The notes under the pieces were generated by a model. The model worked only from the letters and a program-made list of their open reading frames with translations, made no database searches and had not been told where the DNA came from. A stretch of 64,000 bases of DNA from JAHRVQ01 sp963976815 (GTDB lineage: Bacteria; Pseudomonadota; Gammaproteobacteria; Pseudomonadales; Azotimanducaceae). The translations under genes were made by a program, and so were the position numbers. How positions within the stretch are numbered: the first letter of the stretch is position 1; each line of letters begins with the position of its first letter. Positions 43,452 through 53,498 of the stretch are shown piece by piece. The DNA is taken from NCBI GenBank assembly GCA_963976815.1, contig CAXBLU010000001.1, positions 124,001 to 188,000 on the forward strand, given 5' to 3'.

Positions 43452-45632
43452 TCATTCAAAGTACAGATGCGCTGTACCCGAAGATGAGATGCGTCCAATG
43501 CGGCGTGCATGCACATAACCTGCTTTTGTTAAGGCCAGCACAATCTGATCCGCATCTTCAGCGTTTACTGCGGCCAATAATCCGCCACTGGTTTGAGGAT
43601 CAAAAACCAGGGATGCCCTTCGATGGGGTTTGTGGGTGACTTCCGGGCAGGCTGCTCGATTACCCTCATGCAAGGTACTGGTAATTTTCTTGTCCATCAG
43701 GCATTCAAGAGCACCCTCCAGCACCGGCAATTTATCCAGCTGAATAACAGCACTACAGCGAGACGCCCGCAACATTTCAAGCAGATGCCCAGCAAGACCA
43801 AAACCCGTTACATCGGTGCAGGCTTGCACGCCAAACTCCTTAAATACCTCAGCGGCCTGGCGATTCGATTGGTCCATGCACGCCAGTGCCGATTGAATCC
43901 ATTCACCCCGGGCTTGATATTGCATATCAGCTGCAAGCAAGGTGCCTGTCCCCAGGGGTTTGGTGAGGATTAAAACCTGATCCGGCATTAACCCCTGTTT
44001 AGTCATCAAGTCTGACTGAGTCGCAATGCCATTCACCGCAAAACCCAGACTCATTTCTGCGCCTTCGGTGGTATGCCCGCCTACCAATTCAACGGCTTCT
44101 TCTTCAAGCACTTCTCGGCTGCCGGCAACCAGCTGTTCTAGCGTCGAACGTATTTTCCTCGGCGTCCCGTAGGGCACCGTCATGATGGCAAGCGCCGTAA
44201 CAGGCTGCCCACCCATCGCATATATGTCACTTAGTGCATGGTGCGCGGCAATTCGAGCAAAGGTAAATGTGTCCACGGGAAAAGCTTTAAACGTATCAAC
44301 GGTGTGCAACATCACTTTTCCGTTAGGCGGCTCATAGATTGCAGCATCATCAAGGCTTGCGGAACTTAAGCCGGCATTTTGTAGCACCTCTGTTAACAAT
44401 CCCGCACTGACCTTTGAGCCGCAGCCACCACAGCGCATTTGTTCATCGAGGTCCTTCAACAACCCTTTTTGGGTTGGTGCAGGCATCGGCGGCAGAGCTC
44501 TAAACTGGTCCATAAATCTCTGATCGATCCAGTTTTTCCATTTCCAAACCCAGCTCCCTTCCGCCCGGTATCGACCCCGCACCGCAACGGCACTTCGCCC
44601 CCCGGTGGAGATCATCGATAGGAACAGGCTTTGGGGTTTAAACTTCTTAGGCTTTTGGCCGAGCAGATAACGGCGAATATTTTCATATAGGACCGGACCC
44701 TGGCGGACGGCAAACACACCGGCTTTTGGCCTCGGATAATCTCGATTGTAGGCAATATCACCAACGGCAAATACCGAGTCAAAGTTGGTGGACTGCAGGG
44801 TTGATTTTGTCAGCACAAAACCGGACTCATCTAACTCTAATCCGGTACGGGACAGCCAGCTTTGAGAGGCTGCTGAGGTCACCCAGAACACAGCATCAGC
44901 TAAAATTTCACCGCCAAAATCATTTAGCACAGCGGTCTTAGATACACCGCTTACCCGGGCACCCAGATGGATGTTAATGCCCCGCTCCCGCAACTGCTGA
45001 CGAATTCGGACCTGAACATCCGGATGATAGCCAGGCAATATCACCTCTGATGCGGCAATTAAATGCATCTGTGGCAATGGCTTGGATAGCGCTGGATTGG
45101 CTAAATTTTTAAGGTGTTCATGGATGGCCAGTGTTAGCTCTACACCGCCCGCTCCCGCCCCTACAACCGCCAGATTATTAACTTCGCCCTCGGCCATCTG
45201 AGCTAAAAATGCCCGCCAGCGCACCAGGAAATCTCCAATCGGCTTCACTGGAATCACATGTTCCGCCGCACCAGGAACCTCTAGATTCGGTGTAATGCCG
45301 ATATCCAGACTTAAGGTGTCGTAGTCTAAGCCCGGTCGACCGGCAATTTCGATTCGCTGGGCGTAGGGATCAATGTCCTCAACCCTGGCTTGAATAAACT
45401 CTGCCCCGGCAAATCGACACAACGGGACAAGATCAATATGTATATCGTCCGCCGTGTAATGACCTGCAATGACCCCGGGCAACATACCGGAATATGGCGT
45501 CAGAATATCGGGGCTGACCAGGGTGACACGAAGCCCGGGAATGGGTTTCATGCCCAGCATTCGCAGTAGCAACACATGACTGTGTCCACCGCCAACCAGC
45601 ACCAGGTCTTTTACAACGGGAAATGCCTGCAT
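43452..45632 (-). CDS. selD: FAD-dependent oxidoreductase-SelD fusion (selenide, water dikinase)
   Basis: 726 aa. Residues ~8-390 are an NDH-2-like flavoprotein with LVLVGGGHSH (dinucleotide loop), VVGAGAGGVELT and AVGDIAYN. Residues ~396-726 are SelD: CGGCGSK with catalytic-type Cys404 and Lys407 (Cys401 also present), DDAAIYE, HALSDIYAMGG and GGHTTEGAEM. SelD makes selenophosphate from selenide and ATP, for selenocysteine or selenouridine. The fused flavoprotein may supply reduced selenium or sense redox state (inference; fusions of this type are known). Together with the tRNA-Sec at 36.0 kb it indicates a selenium-using organism. It follows an alpha/beta-hydrolase gene by 20 nt. Confidence 0.95.
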   Translation of the reverse strand: MQAFPVVKDLVLVGGGHSHVLLLRMLGMKPIPGLRVTLVSPDILTPYSGMLPGVIAGHYTADDIHIDLVPLCRFAGAEFIQARVEDIDPYAQRIEIAGRPGLDYDTLSLDIGITPNLEVPGAAEHVIPVKPIGDFLVRWRAFLAQMAEGEVNNLAVVGAGAGGVELTLAIHEHLKNLANPALSKPLPQMHLIAASEVILPGYHPDVQVRIRQQLRERGINIHLGARVSGVSKTAVLNDFGGEILADAVFWVTSAASQSWLSRTGLELDESGFVLTKSTLQSTNFDSVFAVGDIAYNRDYPRPKAGVFAVRQGPVLYENIRRYLLGQKPKKFKPQSLFLSMISTGGRSAVAVRGRYRAEGSWVWKWKNWIDQRFMDQFRALPPMPAPTQKGLLKDLDEQMRCGGCGSKVSAGLLTEVLQNAGLSSASLDDAAIYEPPNGKVMLHTVDTFKAFPVDTFTFARIAAHHALSDIYAMGGQPVTALAIMTVPYGTPRKIRSTLEQLVAGSREVLEEEAVELVGGHTTEGAEMSLGFAVNGIATQSDLMTKQGLMPDQVLILTKPLGTGTLLAADMQYQARGEWIQSALACMDQSNRQAAEVFKEFGVQACTDVTGFGLAGHLLEMLRASRCSAVIQLDKLPVLEGALECLMDKKITSTLHEGNRAACPEVTHKPHRRASLVFDPQTSGGLLAAVNAEDADQIVLALTKAGYVHARRIGRISSSGTAHLYFE

Positions 45633-45652
45633 TATCCAATCAGCCTATTGAT

Positions 45653-46570
45653 TTAGGCTGACTCTGCCTCCGCTACTGTTTCGCGTTTAAAATAGTCCGC
45701 CATCTTCTGTAGGGCAACTTTGCCTTCTGGAATTCGCGCGGCAAAAACCGGGAATACATGGGGCATTTTGGGCCAGACTTCTAGCTCAGCCTTACCGCCT
45801 GCAGCGGTTAACCCTTCTGCCAGCCGCTCGGAATCGCTATACAAAATTTCCGTTGAGCCAACATGAATCATCATAGGGCAAAGGCCGCTCAGATCCGCAT
45901 AAAGCGGTGATGCTAACGGGGCTTTTCGGTCGCGGTCACCGAGATAAAATTCCGCAAACTTCCCTAATGCCCGGGGCGTCAAAATACAGTCCAGACCGTT
46001 GTTATATTCGACACTTTCTCCGGTGCTCGCGAGATCAACCCAGGGAGACATCAACATTGCACAGGCCGGCTGAGGCAAACCAAGATTCTTTAAATTCACT
46101 GAAGTTGCTACGGACAAACCACCACCGGCGGAGTCACCACAAAGACCAATATTCTCTGGCAGAAAGCCTTCAGCTAAGAGCCATCGGTAAGCGACCGTTG
46201 CATCTTCAACGGCTGCAGGGAAAGGATTTTCAGGTGCAAGTCGGTAATCAACAAACAGCACACGACAACCCGCCAGCTCGGATAGGCGCCAGGCCACATC
46301 ACGATAGCCGTCGGGACCACCCACCACGTAGCCTCCGCCATGCAAATACAGAATAACCTTGTTTTGGTCGATGCCTTCAACGCAGATCCATTCCGTGGAT
46401 AGCTCGCCAATAGACTGGGGCACAACGGTCACCTGGTCTGGTAATTTACCGCCAAGACCTGCACTACTGTCCAACGCTTCTCGCAGCGCAACGGCGTCCT
46501 CAAGCTGATCGAACTGCTTTCGAATGGTGAATTTCATTACCAGGCTAATCAAAGATGCACGAATACTCAT
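45653..46570 (-). CDS. Hormone-sensitive-lipase-type alpha/beta-hydrolase
   Basis: 305 aa. The HSL-family oxyanion motif YLHGGGYVVG is near residue 83, and the nucleophile elbow GDSAGGG near residue 153. The Asp-His pair is expected near ILYSDSERL and PHVFPVF. It is cytosolic, with no signal peptide. Likely an esterase or lipase on short to medium acyl esters. It is divergent from the DUF1853 gene and lies just before the SelD fusion gene. Confidence 0.88.
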   Translation of the reverse strand: MSIRASLISLVMKFTIRKQFDQLEDAVALREALDSSAGLGGKLPDQVTVVPQSIGELSTEWICVEGIDQNKVILYLHGGGYVVGGPDGYRDVAWRLSELAGCRVLFVDYRLAPENPFPAAVEDATVAYRWLLAEGFLPENIGLCGDSAGGGLSVATSVNLKNLGLPQPACAMLMSPWVDLASTGESVEYNNGLDCILTPRALGKFAEFYLGDRDRKAPLASPLYADLSGLCPMMIHVGSTEILYSDSERLAEGLTAAGGKAELEVWPKMPHVFPVFAARIPEGKVALQKMADYFKRETVAEAESA

Positions 46571-46658
46571 ACTTAATTCCGGACTGTCTAGACCTCAATC
46601 ATACTATTCATTGGGACCGCGGTTATACTCCTGTCTCCATTGAAAAAAATGAAACTGC

Positions 46659-47528
46659 GTGACGCTCATTAATCAACACCTCAATCAACAACACCTCAAT
46701 CGGCAGCAGCGAGATTTAGTCTGGTGCATTCAGCAGCCTGGGCTGATCAGAGCAGACGAGCTTTGGCCGGCAGACGACTGGTTTGCCAACCAGACGGTTG
46801 CTGTTATTGAGGACCTGACTCCACCACCCGCACGGTTTCGGCTCGGCATTCACTTTGAAAAACTTCTGCAACGGTGGCTCGAAACCCAGCAGTCATATCA
46901 AATTGCCGCGGCAAACCTGCAGGTACACGGTGAAGGGAAAACCCTGGGGGAATTTGATCTGATAGTCGACGGACCTTCGGGTTTCGAACACTGGGAGCTG
47001 GCGGTTAAGTTCTACATTAACGTCAACAATCACCAGGACGCGGCCAATTGGTTTGGTCCCGACCCCGGCGACACGCTACACAGCAAACTCAGCAGACTCC
47101 TAAGTCATCAACTTAATTTGCCGTTGGAGCCAGTTGCGGCTGCGTTACTTGATTCCATGGCAATTAAACTCTCAAGCCAGCGCTGCATTATGAAGGGGCG
47201 GCTCTATCATCCCTGGGATGCGTTTCACGCGGGTCGGTTAGAAACTCCATCCATTGTGAACCCCAATCATCCCAGCGGTTGGTGGCTTGATAGCGCTCAA
47301 CTTGATCCCCTGGCAGACAAGCGCATGGTTTACCTCGACAAAGCCCTGTGGCTTTCTGAGTTACTCGCGGAAGATGTCAATGAAGTTTTAGATCTCGAGG
47401 GACTCACCGAGAGATTGCAGCAATCGAAGCAGATTGCCCTGCAATTTGCGATTTTGGATGGGGAAAACAACGAGGCTTCCCGGGGGTTTGTTCTACAACC
47501 TGAGTGGTTTCGTCGCGCTGTGAGATAA
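46659..47528 (+). CDS. DUF1853 family protein
   Basis: 289 aa. Pattern FRLGIHFEKLLQRWL, then GEFDLIVD and HWELAVKFYI resembles a PD-(D/E)XK-like core (Glu, then D-x-I, then E-x-x-x-K). This is a family feature of DUF1853. GTG at 46659 is the start. The N-terminus has a short duplication (INQHLNQQHLNRQQ). Function unknown. It is convergent with the ABC exporter genes. Confidence 0.85.
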   Translation: MTLINQHLNQQHLNRQQRDLVWCIQQPGLIRADELWPADDWFANQTVAVIEDLTPPPARFRLGIHFEKLLQRWLETQQSYQIAAANLQVHGEGKTLGEFDLIVDGPSGFEHWELAVKFYINVNNHQDAANWFGPDPGDTLHSKLSRLLSHQLNLPLEPVAAALLDSMAIKLSSQRCIMKGRLYHPWDAFHAGRLETPSIVNPNHPSGWWLDSAQLDPLADKRMVYLDKALWLSELLAEDVNEVLDLEGLTERLQQSKQIALQFAILDGENNEASRGFVLQPEWFRRAVR

Positions 47529-47578
47529 GCGGGCGACTGTATTTGGACGATCATACTCGGACTATCGAACTCGGATTA

Positions 47579-49444
47579 TCAAAGGTCGATGGTTGTGTCC
47601 TGGAACTGTAAATCATGCAGGGTTGAATATATCCCCTTCAATGCCAACAACTCTTCATGGGTACCAAACTCTTTAACGACACCGTGATGTAACACCAGCA
47701 CCCGATCCGCTTCTTGAATGGTTTGCAGGCGGTGGGCAATCAAAATAGAAGTCCGACCTTCCATTAAAGCCCGTAGTCCATCTTGAATCAGGATTTCAGT
47801 TTCCGTATCTATGCTAGCGGTTGCCTCATCGAGGATCAGAATTTCTGGATCTGCCGCAAGCACCCGGGCAAATGCCAACAGCTGGCGCTGACCCTGGGAC
47901 AAGTTAGCACCACGCTCAACCAGGGGCGTGTCGTAACCCAATGGCAGGCGATCAACAAAGCGATCCGCGTTGACGGTCCTGGCCGCTTCAATGGCCATTT
48001 CACGACTGATGGCCGGATTGCCGAGCACAATGTTATCTAAAATTGTGCCGGAGAAAATATGGAAGTCCTGCAACACAACGCCAACCCGTTTTCGGACATC
48101 GCGGCTTCGAAGGTCATTGAGATCAATATCATCAAGAAAAATCATGCCGCGATCAAAATCATAGAACCGGCACAGCAGTCGAACCATAGTGCTTTTACCC
48201 GAACCAGTGGGGCCAACAATCGCAAGTTTTTGACCCGGCTCGATGGTCACCGATACATCTTTTAGGATAGGGCTCTGCTCGTTGTAGCCAAAGTTCAATC
48301 CGCGAAATTCAACCTTGCCCTGTAAGCGCCGGGGCAATTCAATGGGATTGCTGGGCTCATGGATTTGTTCCTCCCAATCCAGAGCTTGAAAGATTCGCTC
48401 TCCGCTGGCCATTGCCCGGAACAACACATTAAGCTGTTCCCCTAACATCACAACCGGGGTGAAGAGCATATTCATAAAGCGGGTAAATAGAATCACGCCC
48501 CCCAGTGACATCTCATCCTGCACCACCTGACCGCCGCCGTAATAGATAATAATACCTAGACCAATGGAGGCCAGACTATCGTTAAAGGCACCATAAAACG
48601 TCGACAGATTAATCGATCGGTATTCAAAGCGGCGATTGGATTTATTGATCCCGGTGTAGTCCGCAAGGTTACGCCCCTGGCGTTCGCTAAGTTGAACCAC
48701 CTGCATACCCGACAGGTTCTCCTGCAGATTTTGATTCAGCTCAGACACACTGTTGCGTACCAATCGAAACACTTCCCGGGTTGCGCTTCTAAAGAAATAG
48801 GTGGCAAGCCCAACTATGGGGACAAGCAACAACAACAATAGGGTCAGTTCAACACTGGTCGATAACATGATGGCAAGTGCCACAAAGAACGGCACAAACT
48901 CACCAATCAGCCCGCCCATACCCCTTAACATTTCAAACAGAGCTTCAATATCGTTGGTCACCCGGGTCATGATTCGACCGACCGGCACGCGGTCATAGAA
49001 GGAACTTGGCCGGGTCTCCATATGGGCAAAGAGGTCCTGCCGCAGATCCCGAAGTCCATTCACAATTGCACGAACCAAAGTGAGTCGGTGCAGGTGGCCG
49101 GTGATACCAAAAATGCTCATAAAGACAAAAAACAATACACCTGCGGCATAAATGGGCGGCCATCCCGTTTGTGCCGCCAGCCACTCTGTCAGGGCAATCA
49201 TGCCAAGGTCGGGCATGTTGCTATCAACCTCACCGACAATGACAAAGTCCACCAGAACGCGGCTAATAATAATTTCGAGTAGTACCGCAAAGAAGCTCGT
49301 GACGAGAACCAGCACAGCACTGACAATCAATGACAGTTTGTAGGGTACTAACCACTTGGCAATTCTGCCGAGTAGTTGCATGTTGAGCACATTGCCCGAG
49401 AGCTCAGCATCAAACATGGCGTAATCTCGCTTCGCCTCACTCAT
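47579..49444 (-). CDS. ABC exporter half-transporter, subunit with canonical nucleotide site
   Basis: 621 aa. Six membrane helices in the first ~330 residues, then the nucleotide-binding domain with Walker A GPTGSGKST, signature LSQGQRQ, Walker B ILILDEATASID (catalytic Glu present) and the H-loop IAHRLQ. It pairs with the gene just upstream, which it overlaps by 4 nt (ATGA), as a heterodimer. Substrate unknown; relatives export lipids or drugs. Confidence 0.92.
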   Translation of the reverse strand: MSEAKRDYAMFDAELSGNVLNMQLLGRIAKWLVPYKLSLIVSAVLVLVTSFFAVLLEIIISRVLVDFVIVGEVDSNMPDLGMIALTEWLAAQTGWPPIYAAGVLFFVFMSIFGITGHLHRLTLVRAIVNGLRDLRQDLFAHMETRPSSFYDRVPVGRIMTRVTNDIEALFEMLRGMGGLIGEFVPFFVALAIMLSTSVELTLLLLLLVPIVGLATYFFRSATREVFRLVRNSVSELNQNLQENLSGMQVVQLSERQGRNLADYTGINKSNRRFEYRSINLSTFYGAFNDSLASIGLGIIIYYGGGQVVQDEMSLGGVILFTRFMNMLFTPVVMLGEQLNVLFRAMASGERIFQALDWEEQIHEPSNPIELPRRLQGKVEFRGLNFGYNEQSPILKDVSVTIEPGQKLAIVGPTGSGKSTMVRLLCRFYDFDRGMIFLDDIDLNDLRSRDVRKRVGVVLQDFHIFSGTILDNIVLGNPAISREMAIEAARTVNADRFVDRLPLGYDTPLVERGANLSQGQRQLLAFARVLAADPEILILDEATASIDTETEILIQDGLRALMEGRTSILIAHRLQTIQEADRVLVLHHGVVKEFGTHEELLALKGIYSTLHDLQFQDTTIDL

Positions 49445-51255
49445 ACTGTTAGCTCACCTGAATCAGCGGCTGGCGTGCCCTGGGTTTGGGCTCGCTCGAG
49501 TTCAGCATACAGACCGTTGTGACGCATCAATTCTTCATGACTGCCAATTTCAGCGATCCGGCCCTCGTCCAGCACCAATATTCGATCGGAGTGACGCAGG
49601 GTCGACACCCGGTGCGAAACCAGGATTGTGGTTTTGCTGCCACGCATGGCCTTTAACCGACCCAAAATGTGTTCCTCGGTTTCGGTATCCACGCTGCTAA
49701 AACAATCATCAAGAATCAGTACCGGTGCATTGCGGATAAGCCCCCGGGCTAAAGTCGCTCTCTGCTTTTGACCACCGGAGAGGGTGACGCCCCGCTCGCC
49801 CACCAGGGTATCCATCTGCAGCGGGAATTCAGTAATGGTTTCCCGCAGGGCTGCTGCCTCGGCGGAATCCCAGATCAGATTCAAGTCACGATCAGGATCA
49901 TCGTAACTAATGTTGTTCCTGAGGGGTTCACCAAACAGGAATGGATCCTGTAATACCTGGGCAATCTCGCCGCGAAGCTGTGCCAGCGGATAATCGCAAA
50001 CATCAAAGCCGTCGATAAAGAGCATGCCCCGGCTAGTATTGGCCATACGCGTAAACTGTTTTAGGAGTGTCGACTTACCTGATCCGACCCGACCGACAAT
50101 ACCAATGGATTCCCCTTCACGAATCTCCAGATTAATAGCCGTTAGGGCCGGGCTATCGGAGCCGGGATAGGTATAGTTCAAATCTTTCAATTCAAAATGA
50201 CCTTTAATGGTCGCCGGCGTTTTGCCGGATGGCTCGTTTTGAACACCGGGTACAGCATCAAAAATCTCATACAAACGATCCGTTGCAACAGCTGCCCGTT
50301 GCACAATCGTGACAAACATCCCCGCCATTCGAATCGGCTGGAGCAGCATGCTTAAGCACATCAGGAAAAAGATCAGGTCGCCCACCGTGAGTTCCCCCGC
50401 CAGCACCAGATGGCCGCCATACACAATAATAAGTAGCTGAGCCAGGGAGGCATACCAGGGCATCCAGGCTGTCATCAGTGAATTGATGCGGGCCTGGGCA
50501 TAAAAAGCCTGGGCGTATTGGTTATTGGTTTCCCAGAAACGTTCTATTTCAACATCTTCCTGGGCCTGAGCCTGAATCGTACGAATGCCCGATAGGTTTT
50601 CCTGGGTGTGGGCCGACAGATCCGAAAGCCGATCCTGCACATCCCGGGACGTAATGGCGAGTTGCTTGGCAACGTGCTTGGCGTAGATAAAAATAATCGG
50701 TAGTGAGGGCAGAATCAGCAAGGTCAGGGTGACGGATTTACCGAGCATAAAGGTGATCGCAAACAGGGGCGCATAGACCATGATCACAAACATAAAGGAG
50801 CCAAAAGCGATCAGACGCTGGACCAGGGAAATATCCTGAATGGCCCGGGTCATAATGTCACCCACACCCATTTTGCTAAAGAAGTCGCTGTCCTGAAGTT
50901 GGACGCTGGTAAAGAGCTTCTGCCGCAAATCATAGGAGATGCCAATACTGGCTCGTCGCACCGCCCGCCTGGCGTGAATCACAATAATCATCCGGGCTAA
51001 GACACAGCCCACAATACCGAGGGTGATCTGCGCGATAGAATATTCCAGTTCTTTTTCCGCGATGATTGCACCAATGGTATCGATGCCTTTTGCCACCAGA
51101 AACAGCGCACTGATTTCAAAAAACCGCGCAATAAAAAATGTCGAGAAGCCCCCAACGATCTGGCGAAGGTAAGGTTTTAAAAATGGCAGGAGGCGCTTAA
51201 GAGACTTCAAACAGAATTTGGCAGCTGACACACACGGGCGCCCATTGTTGCACAA
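49441..51255 (-). CDS. ABC exporter half-transporter, subunit with degenerate catalytic site
   Basis: 604 aa. It has the same plan as its partner: six helices, Walker A GRVGSGKST and signature LSGGQKQ. Walker B is VLILDDCFSSVD, with Asp where the catalytic Glu normally sits, so one ATP site of the heterodimer would be slow or inactive, as in other heterodimeric exporters. The frame opens at TTG (51255) without ribosome site; the hydrophobic domain begins at about residue 18, so the true start may be GTG at 51231 or TTG at 51210. Confidence 0.9.
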   Translation of the reverse strand: MCNNGRPCVSAAKFCLKSLKRLLPFLKPYLRQIVGGFSTFFIARFFEISALFLVAKGIDTIGAIIAEKELEYSIAQITLGIVGCVLARMIIVIHARRAVRRASIGISYDLRQKLFTSVQLQDSDFFSKMGVGDIMTRAIQDISLVQRLIAFGSFMFVIMVYAPLFAITFMLGKSVTLTLLILPSLPIIFIYAKHVAKQLAITSRDVQDRLSDLSAHTQENLSGIRTIQAQAQEDVEIERFWETNNQYAQAFYAQARINSLMTAWMPWYASLAQLLIIVYGGHLVLAGELTVGDLIFFLMCLSMLLQPIRMAGMFVTIVQRAAVATDRLYEIFDAVPGVQNEPSGKTPATIKGHFELKDLNYTYPGSDSPALTAINLEIREGESIGIVGRVGSGKSTLLKQFTRMANTSRGMLFIDGFDVCDYPLAQLRGEIAQVLQDPFLFGEPLRNNISYDDPDRDLNLIWDSAEAAALRETITEFPLQMDTLVGERGVTLSGGQKQRATLARGLIRNAPVLILDDCFSSVDTETEEHILGRLKAMRGSKTTILVSHRVSTLRHSDRILVLDEGRIAEIGSHEELMRHNGLYAELERAQTQGTPAADSGELTV

Positions 51256-51372
51256 AGCGCTGTTTCGAAAAAGCGATCCGCCCCATCTGATCAGCGGGCC
51301 AAAATCCGAGCCGGAGCTTTAAGGCTCATGTATACTGCGTGACTTGTTCGCTCAGGCACACACTAAACGCAT

Positions 51373-52014
51373 ATGCCCAGATCTCTATCCCAAAGACTGT
51401 TTCCACTGCTGGTGCTGACCATGGCATTTACCAGTGGTTTTATCATCATGTCGATTGAGCTACTGGGGGGGCGCATCCTTGCCCCCTACTTTGGTAGCAG
51501 CATCTATGTCTGGGGCAGTATTATTACCGTGTTTATGCTCTCCCTGGCCATCGGCTATTTAACCGGGGGCAGGCTTTCCATGAACCAGCCAAACCTTGCT
51601 CGATATGGTGGATTTTATGTCGCTGCGGCCTTTGCCCTGCTGCCCACAATCTACTTTGGCGAGGCGATGATGGATGCCGTTTTCCTCAGACTCGAAGATC
51701 CTCGCTACGGATCACTGGTGGCCAGCATGATGTTGTTTTTTGTGCCCACGGCAATCCTCGGCATGATTGCGCCCTACTCCGTTCGATTGCTGGTCGAAAA
51801 TGCCCGGGAAAGCGGCAGGATTGCCGGCGGCTTGTACTTTTTTTCCACCCTCGGCAGCGCCCTCGGAACGCTGGCAACTTCTTTTTATCTCGTACTGTGG
51901 TTTGAGGTAAACCAGATACTCCTGACGATGGTGGGCACGCTCATCTCAGCAGGGCTCATTGCCATGTTTTGCAATGGCCGGCTATCGCCACCCGACGCGA
52001 CCCATTCAACTTAA
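51373..52014 (+). CDS. Membrane half of a spermidine-synthase-like pair
   Basis: 213 aa with about seven membrane helices. It reads SIELLGGRILAPYFGSSIYVWGSIITVFMLSLAIGY, the start of the so-called fused MFS/spermidine synthase membrane domain. In many genomes this part is fused to the methyltransferase-like part; here it ends and the second part begins 18 nt later as a separate gene. Function unknown; no polyamine gene is nearby. Confidence 0.85.
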   Translation: MPRSLSQRLFPLLVLTMAFTSGFIIMSIELLGGRILAPYFGSSIYVWGSIITVFMLSLAIGYLTGGRLSMNQPNLARYGGFYVAAAFALLPTIYFGEAMMDAVFLRLEDPRYGSLVASMMLFFVPTAILGMIAPYSVRLLVENARESGRIAGGLYFFSTLGSALGTLATSFYLVLWFEVNQILLTMVGTLISAGLIAMFCNGRLSPPDATHST

Positions 52015-52032
52015 CCAGAAGGCTTAGGATTA

Positions 52033-52932
52033 GTGAGAGTAAATTTTGCACGTCTGATTTTAATGTGTCTTGGCTGGTTCGGCCTATCTAGCCCGACACT
52101 TGCAGAAGCTATTCACCAGGAAAAATCCCTCTATAGAAACATTGTCGTGAATGAATCTAACGGCCGACGCTGCCTGCTCTTTACCGTCAAACGCGGCGAC
52201 CGAAACCAGACCTGCCTGGATTTACGGAATCCCAGGCGTCTTGTATTCCCCTATGTACGCATGACCCTGGGTGGCTTATTGCTCAGTCCAGAACCCTCAA
52301 AAGTGCTTGTCATTGGCCTCGGCGGCGGTTCGATTCCCGTTGCCTTAAACGAGATGTATCCCGAAGCAACCATTGACGTGGTGGAGATTGATGAAGCGGT
52401 TGTGAAGGTGGCAAAACGCTACTTTAATTTTGTCGAGAATGAGCACCTTAAAGTGCATGTGGCGGATGCCCGGGTCTATACCAAACGTGCAGCCCTACAG
52501 GGCAAACGGTATGACATGATCATTCTCGATGCCTTCACCGGGGATTATATTCCAGAGCATCTGATGACCAGGGAATATCTGGAAGAGACCCGAGCTTTAC
52601 TTGAGTCGCCGGGTATCTTGATCGCAAATACCTTTTCAACCAGCGATCTATACGATCACGAGTCGGTCACCTATACCGAAGTATTTGGTCCATTTTTTAA
52701 TTTCAAAATGCCCAATACCGGCAACCGGGTTGTGATTTCCAGCAGCGAAGCCCTGCCGAGCGATTTTGTACTCCGCAGTCGGGCCAAGCGATTAAGCGCC
52801 AGGCTGCAAACCTACGGCGTTGATGTGGAGGTGTTTCCGCAATACATGCGGCGTGGCGTAGATTGGGATATCACCAAGCGCAGTTTGACGGATCAATATA
52901 GTCCTGCCAATTTGCTCCGCTCTGATTCATGA
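52033..52932 (+). CDS. Spermidine-synthase-like domain protein
   Basis: 299 aa with an N-terminal hydrophobic segment ending LAEA. The class I methyltransferase-like fold has VLVIGLGGGSIPVALNEMYPE, then VVEIDEAVVKVAKRYF and ILDAFTGDYIPEHLMT. These are the sites for the aminopropyl donor or a similar ligand in spermidine synthases. The apparent signal sequence suggests it is outside the cytosol or membrane-tied, which is odd for a polyamine enzyme. GTG start with AGGA 6 nt upstream. Confidence 0.83.
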   Translation: MRVNFARLILMCLGWFGLSSPTLAEAIHQEKSLYRNIVVNESNGRRCLLFTVKRGDRNQTCLDLRNPRRLVFPYVRMTLGGLLLSPEPSKVLVIGLGGGSIPVALNEMYPEATIDVVEIDEAVVKVAKRYFNFVENEHLKVHVADARVYTKRAALQGKRYDMIILDAFTGDYIPEHLMTREYLEETRALLESPGILIANTFSTSDLYDHESVTYTEVFGPFFNFKMPNTGNRVVISSSEALPSDFVLRSRAKRLSARLQTYGVDVEVFPQYMRRGVDWDITKRSLTDQYSPANLLRSDS

Positions 52933-52976
52933 TAGCCACAACAGCACTCTGCAATTAGGACGCTTTATTAAAAAGA

Positions 52977-53498
52977 ATGCGCGCAGAAATCAACCATTCC
53001 CTGGACGTTATTGATGCCATGTTAGAGCCATCAGCGGGCTCCGACTCCATATATCCTAACGGCTCCCAGGACCCAGAACTCCGAGCGGATCTGAAGTACA
53101 ACATTGAAAAGGTCCAGGACGCTTATATGGAGTTGATCCAGCAGGCGCTGCGGTTATTGATGTCCAACCGCACGGACGAAAGCCACCAATTACTGCAACT
53201 CGAACGGCAGAATCTTGCCTCCACCTTCGAACGTATCGGCACACTGATTGAGGATGTCTCCGAGGCGGATGAACCCTTAATCAAGTCAGCGATCGAGTAT
53301 CTGTTTACCCGGGCAAGGCTAGTGGATGAGCTTAAAATGTTTCCAGCCTTCGGCATGGAGCTACTTGATCGCTTGACCCTGGATGAAAGTATCGACGCCA
53401 CCATCGACTATATGGAAGCCGTAATGACCGGCAAGAAAAATCTGTTTAGCCGTGTTGTGGATGCACTAACGGAGCTCCAAACGAACGAGGGGCCCTAA
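52977..53498 (+). CDS. Hypothetical protein, 173 aa
   Basis: Not recognised. It is helical throughout by eye, with acidic segments (SAGSDSIYPNGS and ISEADEPLI-like patterns) and no hydrophobic membrane stretch. It follows the spermidine-synthase-like gene by 44 nt on the same strand, so it may belong to that operon. Its stop codon lies in the loop of a 7-bp hairpin that may end transcription. Confidence 0.6.
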   Translation: MRAEINHSLDVIDAMLEPSAGSDSIYPNGSQDPELRADLKYNIEKVQDAYMELIQQALRLLMSNRTDESHQLLQLERQNLASTFERIGTLIEDVSEADEPLIKSAIEYLFTRARLVDELKMFPAFGMELLDRLTLDESIDATIDYMEAVMTGKKNLFSRVVDALTELQTNEGP

